64,000 nt of DNA from Flavobacterium azooxidireducens (lineage in GTDB: Bacteria; Bacteroidota; Bacteroidia; Flavobacteriales; Flavobacteriaceae): NCBI RefSeq assembly GCF_023195775.1, contig NZ_CP096205.1:1364001-1428000 (forward strand), written 5' to 3'. This document shows positions 55,795 to 64,000 of this stretch, one piece after another (positions within the stretch are counted from its first letter, which is position 1; every line of letters begins with the position of its first letter). The position numbers and the translations under genes are program-made. The notes below the pieces were generated by a model. It did no database searches. It was not told where the DNA came from and was given only the letters and a program-made list of their open reading frames with translations.

Positions 55795-56478
55795 TTATCC
55801 GAAATTCCGTTTTATATTTTGAATGTGCTTTGCTTTAATTTCCTGACTTTCTCCGTTTAGCACCGCTGAATTAAAAAGATTTACTATTTCTCTTTTGTTA
55901 ACGTAGGTGGCTGGTTCATTTCGTTCTAAGATTTCTTTTACTACTTTAATTGCCCTATGTGATTTTACCAAGAATGTACTATCTGGGACGTAATCTAGGT
56001 TTCTGAAACTACAGTTTCCAAAAAAAACAATTATCGAGTAGAAAGGAACATTTTGAAATTGGGGTAATTGCTTTTTTAAATCTTGAATATGTTTTTTGTT
56101 TTGAAAGATTGGATTGTAAAAGCGATATTTATGTTTACCATAAGCTAATACTTGTGTCCAATAGGTTTGATTTGCAAATCCGAAAATCCAACCATTATAT
56201 TTCTTTACTTCGAAAACTAATATCCCAACTTTTGTGGCAACTACCAAGTCAATCTGAGAATAATTTCCACTTTGTTTTTTTAAATATAAATCATGAAAGA
56301 TGGTTTGGTGTGGAATCCCAGATTTCAAAAGATATAAAACCATTAACCTTTCTGTTCGTGTGCCTCGGTGAGATTTCGTGACAGTATTCAACAACTTTCT
56401 GTCTTGTATATTTTGATATATAAAAGCAACTAAGACGAGGGTAAAAATAACCGATAAAAGTATAATACTTGTATCCAT
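55795..56478 (-). CDS. NERD domain protein
   Basis: 227 residues. N-terminal membrane helix (IILLSVIFTLVLVAFIYQNI). Nuclease-related domain: RGTRTERLMVLYLLKSGIP, IDLVVATKVGILVFEVKKYNGWIFG (D...ExK-like), FYNPIFQNKKHIQDLKKQL. NERD proteins are thought to process DNA; the exact role is unknown. First of a run of accessory genes. Confidence 0.9.
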   Translation of the reverse strand: MDTSIILLSVIFTLVLVAFIYQNIQDRKLLNTVTKSHRGTRTERLMVLYLLKSGIPHQTIFHDLYLKKQSGNYSQIDLVVATKVGILVFEVKKYNGWIFGFANQTYWTQVLAYGKHKYRFYNPIFQNKKHIQDLKKQLPQFQNVPFYSIIVFFGNCSFRNLDYVPDSTFLVKSHRAIKVVKEILERNEPATYVNKREIVNLFNSAVLNGESQEIKAKHIQNIKRNFG

Positions 56479-56545
56479 AACTTTAAATATCTGTGACCAT
56501 CGCTGAGCTTCGTGTTAGTAAAGAAGAGTTTGGAGAGCTTAGGAA

Positions 56546-56815
56546 TTATACTCTTTTCAGTCTTCTTATTTCTGCTATTAATTTTGGTATATCTTGTTTT
56601 GCGTTTGCAATAAAAATCAAATCTTCCTTCATTCCATTTGTCAAATAAAGGTCTTCTCCTCTTTCAGGATTTTGATATTCGTTTGAATTTTCAACGCCTG
56701 TCATTATAAAATCAGAACCGCTAGTATGCGTTATTCCTTCAATCATAGCAATCCAAGGACCTTTAGTCCCAGAAACACATCTGGTTTCTATTTCTTGTAA
56801 TTCTTTATCAGTCAT
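56546..56815 (-). CDS. Small protein of unknown function
   Basis: 89 residues from ATG 56815 (MTDKELQEIETRCVSGTKGPW), chosen because it overlaps the upstream gene by ATGA. The frame extends further up with less gene-like sequence. The C-terminal DLIFIANAKQDIPKLIAEIRRLK is a helix seen in many small phage or accessory proteins. No function assigned. Confidence 0.75.
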   Translation of the reverse strand: MTDKELQEIETRCVSGTKGPWIAMIEGITHTSGSDFIMTGVENSNEYQNPERGEDLYLTNGMKEDLIFIANAKQDIPKLIAEIRRLKRV

Positions 56816-57018
56816 CTTTTTCTTATAAAAACAAAACACGAAATTATCGTTAAAATCAAAATCCCAATTGTTCCATAGATAATTAAATTCAACCACATAA
56901 AAACATCATGATAACCCGGGGCAAAAATATTTAATAAACGCTCAGAATAGAAAAACAACACCGCTGTTAATACTAAAAACAGTAGAATATGGAGTAAGAT
57001 GATTTTTCTTTTGGTCAT
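56812..57018 (-). CDS. Small two-helix membrane protein
   Basis: 68 residues: helices at about 6-27 (IILLHILLFLVLTAVLFFYS) and 42-63 (LIIYGTIGILILTIISCFVF), basic ends. Overlaps the downstream gene by 4 nt. Function unknown. Confidence 0.7.
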   Translation of the reverse strand: MTKRKIILLHILLFLVLTAVLFFYSERLLNIFAPGYHDVFMWLNLIIYGTIGILILTIISCFVFIRKR

Positions 57019-57080
57019 TTAGGTAATTGCTCTTTTATTCATTAAAAATTTTGTTTGTAGGTTCGAGCTTGACACTCACA

Positions 57081-58202
57081 CTAGCAGGATGATACGGTGT
57101 CAATAACATGGTCAGAAATAATTACTTTGTCTGCAATTAATTCTTCTACCAACATTACTTCAAAAGTTTCTACTTTTTCAATATATTCAGGAATTACATG
57201 AATTTCAATTTTTCCATTTGTATTGAAATCACGAGCAAGTAATTCCCATTCAACTGTTATTATATTTATTTCATGTTTTGGAAGTATAGAAACATCAAAA
57301 ATTCTATAATCTTTCTGAATTAATGGTTCATTTTTGAGAGGATAATATGTTAGTGATTTTTTATCATCTGAAACATAAACTTTTCTCAAATTTAAAGGGG
57401 TTGACGTCGAATGAATACTTTCGAATTCATCGAAAATATGCCTTATACCATCAATAAATTTTAATTTAAATTTCCAATCTTCAATCACTTTTTTACCGGA
57501 GTTTTCAAGGTTGATTTCAAAATCGCACCAAGATTTATTTACTTTACTTGGGAAATGAATTTTTCTTATTAAATCCCAATGCGAAATTGGAGTAAAGGAT
57601 TTTTTTTCTAATTTACTAAGGATAAATTCATGTTGGCTTTTTTTAGTTAAAATGTATTTAGTTATATTTTTTTCGAAGATAGGTTTAAGTGTTAATTCTT
57701 TTTGAAAATCATTAAACGATATTGTGAAATCAAATTTATCTTTTTGCCCTATACCACTTAAGTACCAATTATATACATCATTATATTCTTCAAGCAAATC
57801 GACAATATCTTCCCAACAAAAAAGATGTATTTCCATACCATTTTTTCGACTCTCAAAATCTTTTATTCTGACATATTCTTCAATTTTAGCATCTTTATTA
57901 GCTGTTGTTGCAATAATGTAAGTTTCCAATTTAGGTTTAAAATTTTTTGCATTGTCAATCTCTTTGTCAATTTCTGCTTTCGTTAATTTGGCGTTTGTAT
58001 AGTCATCTTTCCCTTTACATTGTATTCCCCAATAATTATTTTTGTTTTTGGGGATTCCATAAACATCTACTCCTGCTTGTTCTTGACCTAATCTTCCATT
58101 CTTTTTTATAGAGCTGGAAATATCCCATACTTCACCCCATAGTTTTTTACAGAGTAATTCAAAATCTTGCCAGTTTTCGGGTTTCCCTACTGTTTTTTTC
58201 AT
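57081..58202 (-). CDS. Restriction-endonuclease-like (PD-(D/E)XK) protein with C-terminal unknown domain
   Basis: 373 residues from ATG 58202 (MKKTVGKPENWQDFELLCKK). The N-terminal 150 residues have the nuclease fold: GQEQAGVDVYGIPK (Asp), YWGIQCKGKDD (QxK), then LTKAEIDKEIDNAKNFKPKLETYIIATTANKD. The same N-terminal domain occurs fused to STAND ATPases in antiphage systems; here it is followed instead by about 220 residues of beta-rich sequence I do not recognise. Possibly a stand-alone nucleic-acid-cleaving defence protein. AT-rich, next to a strange repeat array. Confidence 0.75.
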   Translation of the reverse strand: MKKTVGKPENWQDFELLCKKLWGEVWDISSSIKKNGRLGQEQAGVDVYGIPKNKNNYWGIQCKGKDDYTNAKLTKAEIDKEIDNAKNFKPKLETYIIATTANKDAKIEEYVRIKDFESRKNGMEIHLFCWEDIVDLLEEYNDVYNWYLSGIGQKDKFDFTISFNDFQKELTLKPIFEKNITKYILTKKSQHEFILSKLEKKSFTPISHWDLIRKIHFPSKVNKSWCDFEINLENSGKKVIEDWKFKLKFIDGIRHIFDEFESIHSTSTPLNLRKVYVSDDKKSLTYYPLKNEPLIQKDYRIFDVSILPKHEINIITVEWELLARDFNTNGKIEIHVIPEYIEKVETFEVMLVEELIADKVIISDHVIDTVSSC

Positions 58203-58390
58203 ACTAAATGTGTGCAAATGGTGAATAGTCTTTCAAATATTTTGTTACAAATATTTACCGCTATTTATAATTATATCCTTGATTGAATTATTTTTAATTC
58301 CCCACCAAATTACAAAAAAAATTAACACTTTAACAATTCCAAACCAAATTCCCCCAATCCACCCATCCAAAACCCCATTTCCCTACCCAA
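58203..58390. other. AT-rich intergenic leader of the repeat array
   Basis: No gene. AT-rich with C-rich patches (ACCCATCCAAAACCCC), grading into the repeat array. Confidence 0.5.
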
Positions 58391-58925
58391 AAACCACTTT
58401 TTATACGTTGGTCAACTACTTTTTTGGCGTTTCAAACTACTTTTATCACGTCTTAAACTACTTTTTATAGGTTGTCAAACTGGTTTTACCACGTTAGGTA
58501 ACGTATTAAAAGGGGTTCTAAACTACTTTTACCACGTTGGGTAACGTATTAAAAGTGGTTCCGAACGTATTAAAATACGTCTACCAACGTGGTAAAAGGG
58601 GTTGTTGGACGTATTAAAATACGTTAGTAGACGTGGTAAAATGGGTTCGGAACGTATTAAAATACGTTAGGGGACGTGGTAAAAGTAGTTCAGAACGTGG
58701 TAAAATACGGTAGGGGACGTATTTTAATACGGTAGGAGACGTGGTAAAATACGTTGGGGGACGTGGTAGAATACGTCCAAGGACGTGGTAAAATACGTTA
58801 GGCAACGTGGTAAAAGTGGTTCGGAACGTATTATAATACGGTACAGAACGTGATAAAATACGTCTGGGGACGTGGTAGAATACGTCTATGGACGTGGTAA
58901 AATACGTTCTGCGACGTATTACTTT
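58391..58925. repeat. Array of about 25 degenerate 22-bp repeats
   Basis: Units of 21-22 bp with the core ACGTGGTAAAAtACGT or ACGTATTAAAATACGT followed by a short variable TTnGGG-like hexamer. From about 58500 to 58925 nearly all units run forward. Between 58391 and 58545 units of the reverse form (AACTACTTTTACCACGTT) are interleaved. The core is itself palindromic (ACGT...ACGT around TTAA/TAAAAT). The units are imperfect and contiguous, so this is not a CRISPR array. No protein is plausibly encoded. Confidence 0.9.
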
Positions 58926-58984
58926 ATTTTTAATCGACCTGAAAAAAGGTGAGAAATGGTTGCAAATAATGATTTAGCAAAAAA

Positions 58985-59818
58985 TTAGTTGATCATTTTC
59001 TCCAATTCCTTATAAATTTCCAACGAAACTCCTTTTAAAACACGAGCTTCTAAGGCTTTGTTGAATCGGTAAAACTCGTAATCCTTTTTTATGCTTCCTT
59101 TTGTTTCATTTGTAGTGACAAAGTTCTTTTCATAAAAAATTTTATTGTTTTCCACATAAAATGAATTTATATACGAGACCTCTTCATCAATCGGACTTTT
59201 TTCTCTGGTTAAAATTCGAATTAAGTTGTTGTTATTTTTATAGAAAATAAAGGTAATTTCTGTTTTGCTTTGTTTAAAATTTGCTACCGCATAGTGCCTA
59301 TTTTCAGAATGTGAATAACTAATAGCAATAGAATCAATAGGAAAATTGGGTTTTTCTGTAAACTCTCCTAAATCTTCCTTCATTCTATCTACTTTTTCAT
59401 CAATTTTCAGGACTTTAAATTCAGCACTTCGTTGGTAGTGTGTTTTTACTCCTTCTTGCACTTCTATTTTGGTTATTTGATCAAACGGAACGTGGTTCAT
59501 CAACCCTAAAATTCTCGATTTTTCTCCTTTCAACGTGTCGTTTTCTATAAAAACTGTATCAAAAAAGAAGGCATTTTTTTTACCGTTCTTTTGCGTAACC
59601 TGCATTTCTATAGTTGGAGAATTGGGCAGCGTGGTTGCATTTCCCTTACTATCATATACCACCAAATTGTCAAGATCATAGGCTTGATAAATTGTTTTTT
59701 GATGCTGATTTTCAACTTTCGAAAGTTGTTTTTTAAAATTTTCCGGCGGAATGGTATAGGTTTTACATGAATTCAAAACTGTAAGTAGCAATGCAAAAAG
59801 AATGGCTTTTACTTTCAT
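58985..59818 (-). CDS. Lipoprotein of unknown function
   Basis: 277 residues, lipoprotein signal LLTVLNSCKTYTIPPENF (Cys 18). Beta-rich body with repeated IFYEKNF and FIFYKNNNNL. Present in Flavobacteriaceae as an uncharacterised lipoprotein. Single gene divergent from rnpA. Confidence 0.75.
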   Translation of the reverse strand: MKVKAILFALLLTVLNSCKTYTIPPENFKKQLSKVENQHQKTIYQAYDLDNLVVYDSKGNATTLPNSPTIEMQVTQKNGKKNAFFFDTVFIENDTLKGEKSRILGLMNHVPFDQITKIEVQEGVKTHYQRSAEFKVLKIDEKVDRMKEDLGEFTEKPNFPIDSIAISYSHSENRHYAVANFKQSKTEITFIFYKNNNNLIRILTREKSPIDEEVSYINSFYVENNKIFYEKNFVTTNETKGSIKKDYEFYRFNKALEARVLKGVSLEIYKELEKMIN

Positions 59819-59992
59819 ATTAATTTGATTCTAAACGGTTCGGGTTCACTTGCACAAAGTTATATTTTATTCTGTTGAGGAACATGAAACAAGTAAAATA
59901 TAATAAAAGTGTTAAATTACCAGTTATAAATAATTCAAAATAGCTCAAAACTTAACTTTTCAATCCAATTCTCCACACTCAAAACCTTTTCG

Positions 59993-60000
59993 TACTTTTG
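59993..60000 (+). promoter_or_regulatory. -7 box directly before rnpA
   Basis: TACTTTTG ends 4 nt before the ATG at 60005, predicting a leaderless message. No TTG at the standard distance. Confidence 0.45.
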
Positions 60001-60004
60001 CCGC

Positions 60005-60382
60005 ATGACCTTCACCTATCCCAAACACGAAAAACTTAAAAGCCAAAAGCAGATTGATTTACTGTTTTCGGATGGGAAATCGGTTTCCAAGTATCCGTTG
60101 CGGTTGGTTTTTGCTCCGGTGGAATTGGAGAACGAAGAGAAAATTAAGTTCGGGGTTTCGGTTTCAAAGAAATATTTTAAAAAAGCAGTCGATCGAAATT
60201 ACTACAAACGGTTGCTGCGTGAATGTTATCGGTTAAACAAAAAAATCTTATTGGAAAACATCGATAAACCCTATGCCATTATGTTTTTTTACCAAAGCAA
60301 AGAAGCAATGACTTTTGAAGAAATGAATCAAAAAACGATTCAACTTTTCGAAAAGTTTATTAAGGAGATCAAATCGGTCTGA
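60005..60382 (+). CDS. rnpA: Ribonuclease P protein component
   Basis: 125 residues. RnpA motifs: HEKLKSQKQIDLLFSDGKSV and the RNR-type helix FGVSVSKKYFKKAVDRNYYKRLLRECYR. Assists the RNase P RNA in tRNA 5' maturation. Not next to rpmH in this window. Followed by the S41 protease gene. Confidence 0.95.
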   Translation: MTFTYPKHEKLKSQKQIDLLFSDGKSVSKYPLRLVFAPVELENEEKIKFGVSVSKKYFKKAVDRNYYKRLLRECYRLNKKILLENIDKPYAIMFFYQSKEAMTFEEMNQKTIQLFEKFIKEIKSV

Positions 60383-60524
60383 TTTTTGAGTTACAAAACT
60401 GCATTTGATACTTTATCGAACGGGTTTAACGTTATATCAACAGTTTATTACAATTTTATTCTTAATTTAGATGCCACTTTGTTTCTATTTATTAAGTCAA
60501 TCAAAAAATATAATACCTTTTTTC

Positions 60525-62162
60525 ATGTTTAAAAAATTCAAAAAACGCTATATCATTCCCGTAATTTTAAGTGGATTTTTACTTGTTGGAAGTAGTTTCA
60601 GAGAAGATTTTTTTGAAATCGCCAAGCAAATTGAAATCTTCACTAATTTGTTTAAAACCGTGAATATGAACTATGTTGACGAAACAAATCCGGGTGAAAT
60701 GATGGACAAAGCAATCAAAAGTATGTTGGCCGATTTAGATCCGTACACCAATTATTTTAATGAAGGTGATGTGGTGAAATTTAAAATCAACAACACAGGC
60801 GAATACACCGGAATTGGTGCGATGATTACTCGAAAAGACGGTAAAATCATCATTAAAGAACCGTATAAAGGTTATCCTGCCGACAAAGCTGGATTGAAAG
60901 CCGGCGATGAGATTTTTCAAATTGGCGATGTCAATCTAAAAGACTACAAAGAAGATGCTTCTGCCTTGATGCGAGGTGCCAAAAACACTAAAGTTGATGT
61001 GAAGTTCATCCGTCAAGGAAAAACACAAAATGCTACGATTGTGTTAGACGAAGTGGAAGTGAAAGCCGTTCCGTTTTATGGAAAAGTAGATGAAAAAACC
61101 GGTTATATCGTGCTTTCGCAATTCAACCGAAAAGCATCGTTTGAAACCCAAGCTGCTTTGTTGGATTTAAAAACACAAGGAGCCGAACGAATCATTTTAG
61201 ACTTACGCGGAAATCCGGGTGGATTGCTGAACGAAGCCGTGAATATTTGCAACCTATTTGTGCCAAAAGGCGAAGTGATTGTAACCACCAAATCAAAAAT
61301 TGACAAACACAATCAATCCTATAAAACCACTCGTGAACCCATCGATTTAGATATTCCGGTAGTGGTTTTGGTAGATGGAAAAAGTGCTTCTGCCAGCGAA
61401 ATTGTGGCGGGTGCTTTGCAAGATTTAGACCGTGCCATTGTGGTGGGAAGTCGTAGTTTTGGAAAAGGTTTAGTGCAACGTCCGTTGGATTTAACGTATG
61501 GAACACAAGTAAAAGTGACGATTTCTCGTTATTACACACCTTCCGGCAGATGTATTCAGGCGTTGGATTATTCCAAAAAAGACGTTAACGGAAAAGCCAT
61601 CAAAACCGATTCCAAAAATTTTAATGCTTTTAAAACCAAAAAAGGAAGAACGGTGTATGATGGCGGAGGTATTCAGCCGGATGTGGAATTGGAAGAAACA
61701 AAATTGAGTTCGATAGCCGAAGCTCTTCAACGAAATGATGCTGTTTTTAATTTTGCTACGGTTTATTTTTATAAAAATCCGAATTTAGGGACAAAAATTC
61801 CAAGCATTTCCGATGCCGATTTTAATGACTTTAAAGCGTTTTTAAAGAAAGAAAACTTCTCGTTTGACACAGAAACAGAAAAGCAATTAAAAAAGACATT
61901 AGAAGCTGCTCAAGTTGAAAAAATAGACGAAAACATCAAAACCGAGTACCAAAATTTGATGACTGCTTTGCGAAAAAGTGAAGATATTCAGCTGAACAAA
62001 AATCAATCGGAAATTAAAGAATTGTTGTTAGACGAATTAATCAAACGCTATCAATACAAAGAAGGACTTTATCAATATTATATTCAAAATAATTCTGAAG
62101 TTAAAAAAGCGACTTCTATTTTGGCAAATGCTTCCGAATACAATAAAATTCTTATAAAATGA
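60525..62162 (+). CDS. S41 family C-terminal processing peptidase
   Basis: 545 residues from ATG 60525, where an anchor begins (FKKFKKRYIIPVILSGFLLVG). PDZ domain GYPADKAGLKAGDEIFQIG (residues about 100-170). Catalytic Ser in GKSASASEIVAGALQD and Lys in GSRSFGKGLVQRPL. Cleaves C-terminal tails in the periplasm. The last four bases (ATGA) overlap the OmpA-family gene. Confidence 0.94.
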   Translation: MFKKFKKRYIIPVILSGFLLVGSSFREDFFEIAKQIEIFTNLFKTVNMNYVDETNPGEMMDKAIKSMLADLDPYTNYFNEGDVVKFKINNTGEYTGIGAMITRKDGKIIIKEPYKGYPADKAGLKAGDEIFQIGDVNLKDYKEDASALMRGAKNTKVDVKFIRQGKTQNATIVLDEVEVKAVPFYGKVDEKTGYIVLSQFNRKASFETQAALLDLKTQGAERIILDLRGNPGGLLNEAVNICNLFVPKGEVIVTTKSKIDKHNQSYKTTREPIDLDIPVVVLVDGKSASASEIVAGALQDLDRAIVVGSRSFGKGLVQRPLDLTYGTQVKVTISRYYTPSGRCIQALDYSKKDVNGKAIKTDSKNFNAFKTKKGRTVYDGGGIQPDVELEETKLSSIAEALQRNDAVFNFATVYFYKNPNLGTKIPSISDADFNDFKAFLKKENFSFDTETEKQLKKTLEAAQVEKIDENIKTEYQNLMTALRKSEDIQLNKNQSEIKELLLDELIKRYQYKEGLYQYYIQNNSEVKKATSILANASEYNKILIK

Positions 62163-62983
62163 TAAAAAAGTGGGTTTCGGGCATTTTATTACTGATGAGT
62201 TTTGGACTTTTTGCTCAAGAAGAAATTGTTCAATCAATCTATTTTCAAACCAATAAATCGGATGTTGAAGCAAAATATGCAACCGAATTACTCAATTTTA
62301 TTCAAAAAACAGACAGTACAAGAGTAGAAAGCATCGAAATTTTTGGCTACTGTGATGATGTTGGAAAAGATGATTATAACCGAAAATTATCTACCGAAAG
62401 GGCCAATAAAGTAAAAGCGGAAATCACCAAAAGCGGCATCAAAAGCAAAATTATTGTGACAATTGAAGGAAAAGGTCGCATTTTGATTGACGATGATATT
62501 GAAGAAAATCTTCCTGAAATCCGTTCCAAAAACCGTCGGGTGGACGTGGTATTAAATATGAAACCGCAACCCGAAGAAGATCTAAAAATTCCCGGTGTCT
62601 ATGCAATGTTTGACAAAGAAAATATTGTGGGCGACCGCATCATGCTTTCTGACATGATTTTTGAAAGAGGAAGCAGCAAACTCACCCTAAAAAGTAAAAA
62701 TCAATTAGACAAAATGGCTCGCATGTTGTTGAAAAACAAAAACATCAACATCGAAATTCAAGGTCATGTGTGTTGCACGCCGCCCAACCACAAAGAAGCC
62801 ATAGACAAAGGAACCAAAAAAAGAAAACTGTCGCACAACCGTGCGGAAGCGGTTTACAAATACCTCATCTTAAAGAAAGTACCCAAAGCCAGAATGACTT
62901 TTAAAGGCTACGGAAACACAAAACCGTTGGGCAAAAGTCCGGAATTGGATAGACGGGTGGAGTTGGTGATTACGAAGGTGTAG
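62159..62983 (+). CDS. Protein with two tandem OmpA-like domains
   Basis: 274 residues with signal peptide MIKKWVSGILLLMSFGLFA. First OmpA-like domain about 25-135 (IYFQTNKSDVEAKYATELLNF, IEIFGYCDDVGKDDYNRKLSTERA, SKNRRVDVVL). Second about 160-274 (MIFERGSSKLTLKSKNQLDK, IEIQGHVCC, LSHNRAEAVYKYL, YGNTKPLG, DRRVELVI). Each domain would bind peptidoglycan, so this periplasmic protein could tether two strands. Coupled to the S41 protease by an ATGA overlap. Confidence 0.9.
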   Translation: MIKKWVSGILLLMSFGLFAQEEIVQSIYFQTNKSDVEAKYATELLNFIQKTDSTRVESIEIFGYCDDVGKDDYNRKLSTERANKVKAEITKSGIKSKIIVTIEGKGRILIDDDIEENLPEIRSKNRRVDVVLNMKPQPEEDLKIPGVYAMFDKENIVGDRIMLSDMIFERGSSKLTLKSKNQLDKMARMLLKNKNINIEIQGHVCCTPPNHKEAIDKGTKKRKLSHNRAEAVYKYLILKKVPKARMTFKGYGNTKPLGKSPELDRRVELVITKV

Positions 62984-63008
62984 GGTTGTTTTTAAAATCT
63001 AAAAGATA

Positions 63009-63308
63009 TCACAGCTTTTCTATTTTATCAGGGTTTTGATGCGTATTAAAAACTGCATTCAGAAAAACTGTTTTTGTGGGCTCATCTACAATAAAAAAAG
63101 CGATGAAAGGAAACTTTTTAAATGGTAAGTACCTGTAATTACTGTCGTGAAATTGATAGAAAGGATTTTTCTGAAGGGCTTTATATACTTTTTGATAATC
63201 ATCAAGAAATGCAAGAGCTACTTTTTTGCTGGCTTGTTCGATATAATATTCTAAGGCACTATCAATATTTTTCAACGCAATGGGAGAAACAATGATCTTA
63301 TAAGCCAT
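63009..63308 (-). CDS. RelE/ParE family toxin
   Basis: 99 residues: IIVSPIALKNIDSALEYYIEQASKKVALAFLDDYQKVYKAL, then LPFKKFPFIAFFIVDEPTKTVFLNAVFNTHQNP. This is the ParE pattern. It begins inside the antitoxin gene (11-nt overlap). Confidence 0.9.
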   Translation of the reverse strand: MAYKIIVSPIALKNIDSALEYYIEQASKKVALAFLDDYQKVYKALQKNPFYQFHDSNYRYLPFKKFPFIAFFIVDEPTKTVFLNAVFNTHQNPDKIEKL

Positions 63309-63525
63309 ACTTGTTTTTTAAATCACCATAAACTGTTTCTGCATCGGTGTAGTGTTTTTTATCTAAACCAACTTGGTCATCCAATTGCTTTTGTTGCTCA
63401 CCAGTTAGGGAAAATGGTTTGTCTTTAGAAATCTCAAACTTAATTTTCAAGGCTTTCATAAATGCTTTTACAGCTTCTATTTGTGCGTCATCTTGTGGAT
63501 GAATGGTTATATTAAGTGGTGTCAT
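63298..63525 (-). CDS. Antitoxin of the terminal ParE pair
   Basis: 75 residues: ITIHPQDDAQIEAVKAFMKALKIKFEI, acidic tail ending DAETVYGDLKNKYGL, as in DUF2683-type antitoxins. Precedes the toxin. Confidence 0.85.
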   Translation of the reverse strand: MTPLNITIHPQDDAQIEAVKAFMKALKIKFEISKDKPFSLTGEQQKQLDDQVGLDKKHYTDAETVYGDLKNKYGL

Positions 63526-63547
63526 TTCTAATTTAATTTAGTTATTA

Positions 63548-63555
63548 CAAATATA
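63548..63555 (-). promoter_or_regulatory. Candidate -7 box of the terminal toxin-antitoxin pair
   Basis: TATATTTG on the minus strand, 22 nt before the antitoxin ATG. No TTG at standard spacing. Confidence 0.4.
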
Positions 63556-63897
63556 AGAAAAAAATCAGTGTTGTTGTATTTGAACAACATACCTACTTTT
63601 TTTTTTTAAACAAACTGATAGTTTGAACTATCCCCTCTTCATTTCAAGATGTGGAATATCATCTTCCAAACAAAAAGTACTTTTTATTACAAAAATTATT
63701 CTACTTTTTTAATATCAAAAGCCCCCTGTTTTTAGTGAGACAAAAAAAATCACTAGAAGTGGGTATCGTTTAGTGTTTATTTTTATTCTAAAATTGTAAT
63801 GTGTTGAGAGTTAGTAAGAAATTTTGCAAAAAGAAAATATTCTCATAATACGCAGTATGCTCCCTTTTGTAAATTTACTTTCTTAAACTTTAACAAT

Positions 63898-63918
63898 TTT
63901 TACAGATTTTCTGTAAAA
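63898..63918. promoter_or_regulatory. Perfect 9-bp inverted repeat
   Basis: TTTTACAGA, TTT, TCTGTAAAA. Operator-like: no T tract after it and no gene before it on the plus strand. Confidence 0.45.
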
Positions 63919-63971
63919 TGTATCTAAACACGTTCTATAATTTGCCGTAAATTCCAAATAGAAAATAAAAA

Positions 63972-63988
63972 TTACGGAAAGTCCGTAA
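63972..63988. promoter_or_regulatory. Perfect 7-bp inverted repeat at the window edge
   Basis: TTACGGA, AAG, TCCGTAA. A half-copy (GCCGTAAA) occurs near 63943. Likely binding site of a dimeric regulator for the next gene. Confidence 0.45.
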
Positions 63989-64000
63989 AGTAATATTTTT

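Larger units (their letters stand above)
63556..64000. other. Gene-free AT-rich end region
   Basis: No reading frame of interest. Contains TAGTGA/TCACTA inverted words (63733-63755) and two cleaner palindromes listed separately. It looks like the upstream control region of a gene beyond the window. Confidence 0.4.

Noticed and set aside
58614..58805. Minus-strand reading frame across the repeat array
   Set aside because: Its residues simply mirror the 22-bp repeat (YFTT, ILPR words); no start context or family resemblance.
58391..58925. CRISPR array
   Set aside because: Repeats are contiguous and degenerate, without constant repeats alternating with unique spacers of fixed length, and no cas genes are near.

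Overview
The window looks like a piece of a Flavobacteriaceae chromosome, most likely Flavobacterium or a close relative (phylum Bacteroidota). The DNA is AT-rich. Promoter-like boxes follow the Bacteroidota TAnnTTTG pattern. The gene content is also typical: a huge type IX-secreted adhesin, a fused acetyltransferase/nitrilase, DUF3078, DUF2480 and DUF6922 proteins, an SDR-type threonine dehydrogenase and many small Cys-lipidated proteins. No rRNA, tRNA, insertion sequence or CRISPR array was recognised. Assignments rest on reading motifs and on remembered family features; no database search was run.

Layout. 1-4800 (-): the N-terminal 1600 residues of a giant secreted protein with near-identical CUB-Fn3 repeats. 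4991-6214: hflX. 6514-10577 (-): the distal half of a suf iron-sulfur operon (sufS, a lipoprotein, sufE, a DUF59 protein, DUF2480, DUF3078). 10731-14557 (+): a serine hydrolase, then a three-gene module (P-loop kinase, PIN-GNAT-PUA-like fusion, ASCH protein) that is the best candidate here for an uncharacterised RNA-targeting system. 14742-21429 (-): gpsA, an epimerase, a membrane M28 peptidase, two small unknowns and the GNAT-nitrilase fusion. 21608-23420 (+): two tandem short ssb genes, an HRDC protein and a secreted protein. 23436-26212 (-): HAD hydrolase and metG. 26522-28298 (+): a type II restriction-modification pair closely resembling HhaI/HinP1I (GCGC). 28331-30531 (+): LD-carboxypeptidase, YraN and an ACT protein. 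30539-35080 (-): a ParE toxin pair, mfd and a lipoprotein. 35222-41650: threonine dehydrogenase, a globin-like lipoprotein cluster, an ECF sigma factor with a membrane partner, and recA. 41791-44618 (+): plsC, acyl-ACP desaturase, DoxX, HD hydrolase. 44992-49531 (-): sufD, sufC, a YoeB toxin pair, sufB and an A-type carrier. 49680-55738 (+): an AbiEii pair, an MBL hydrolase, MarR, an S8 protease and an M1 peptidase. 55795-58202 (-): an accessory stretch with two nuclease-like genes. 58391-58925: an unusual array of 22-bp repeats. 58985-63525: a lipoprotein, rnpA, S41 protease, OmpA-type protein and another ParE pair.

How the genes fit together. The two suf blocks lie on the same strand in the order expected for one operon (A-type carrier, sufB, sufC, sufD // sufS, sufE, DUF59, DUF2480, DUF3078) but are 34 kb apart. 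A toxin-antitoxin pair also sits between sufB and sufC. Core genes alternate with short, strongly AT-rich accessory modules (restriction-modification, the PIN module, four toxin-antitoxin-like pairs, nucleases). Two families of interspersed palindromic or stem-loop repeats fill many intergenic gaps; one family has also been absorbed into metG, and one element carries a nested short palindrome that its sister copy lacks.
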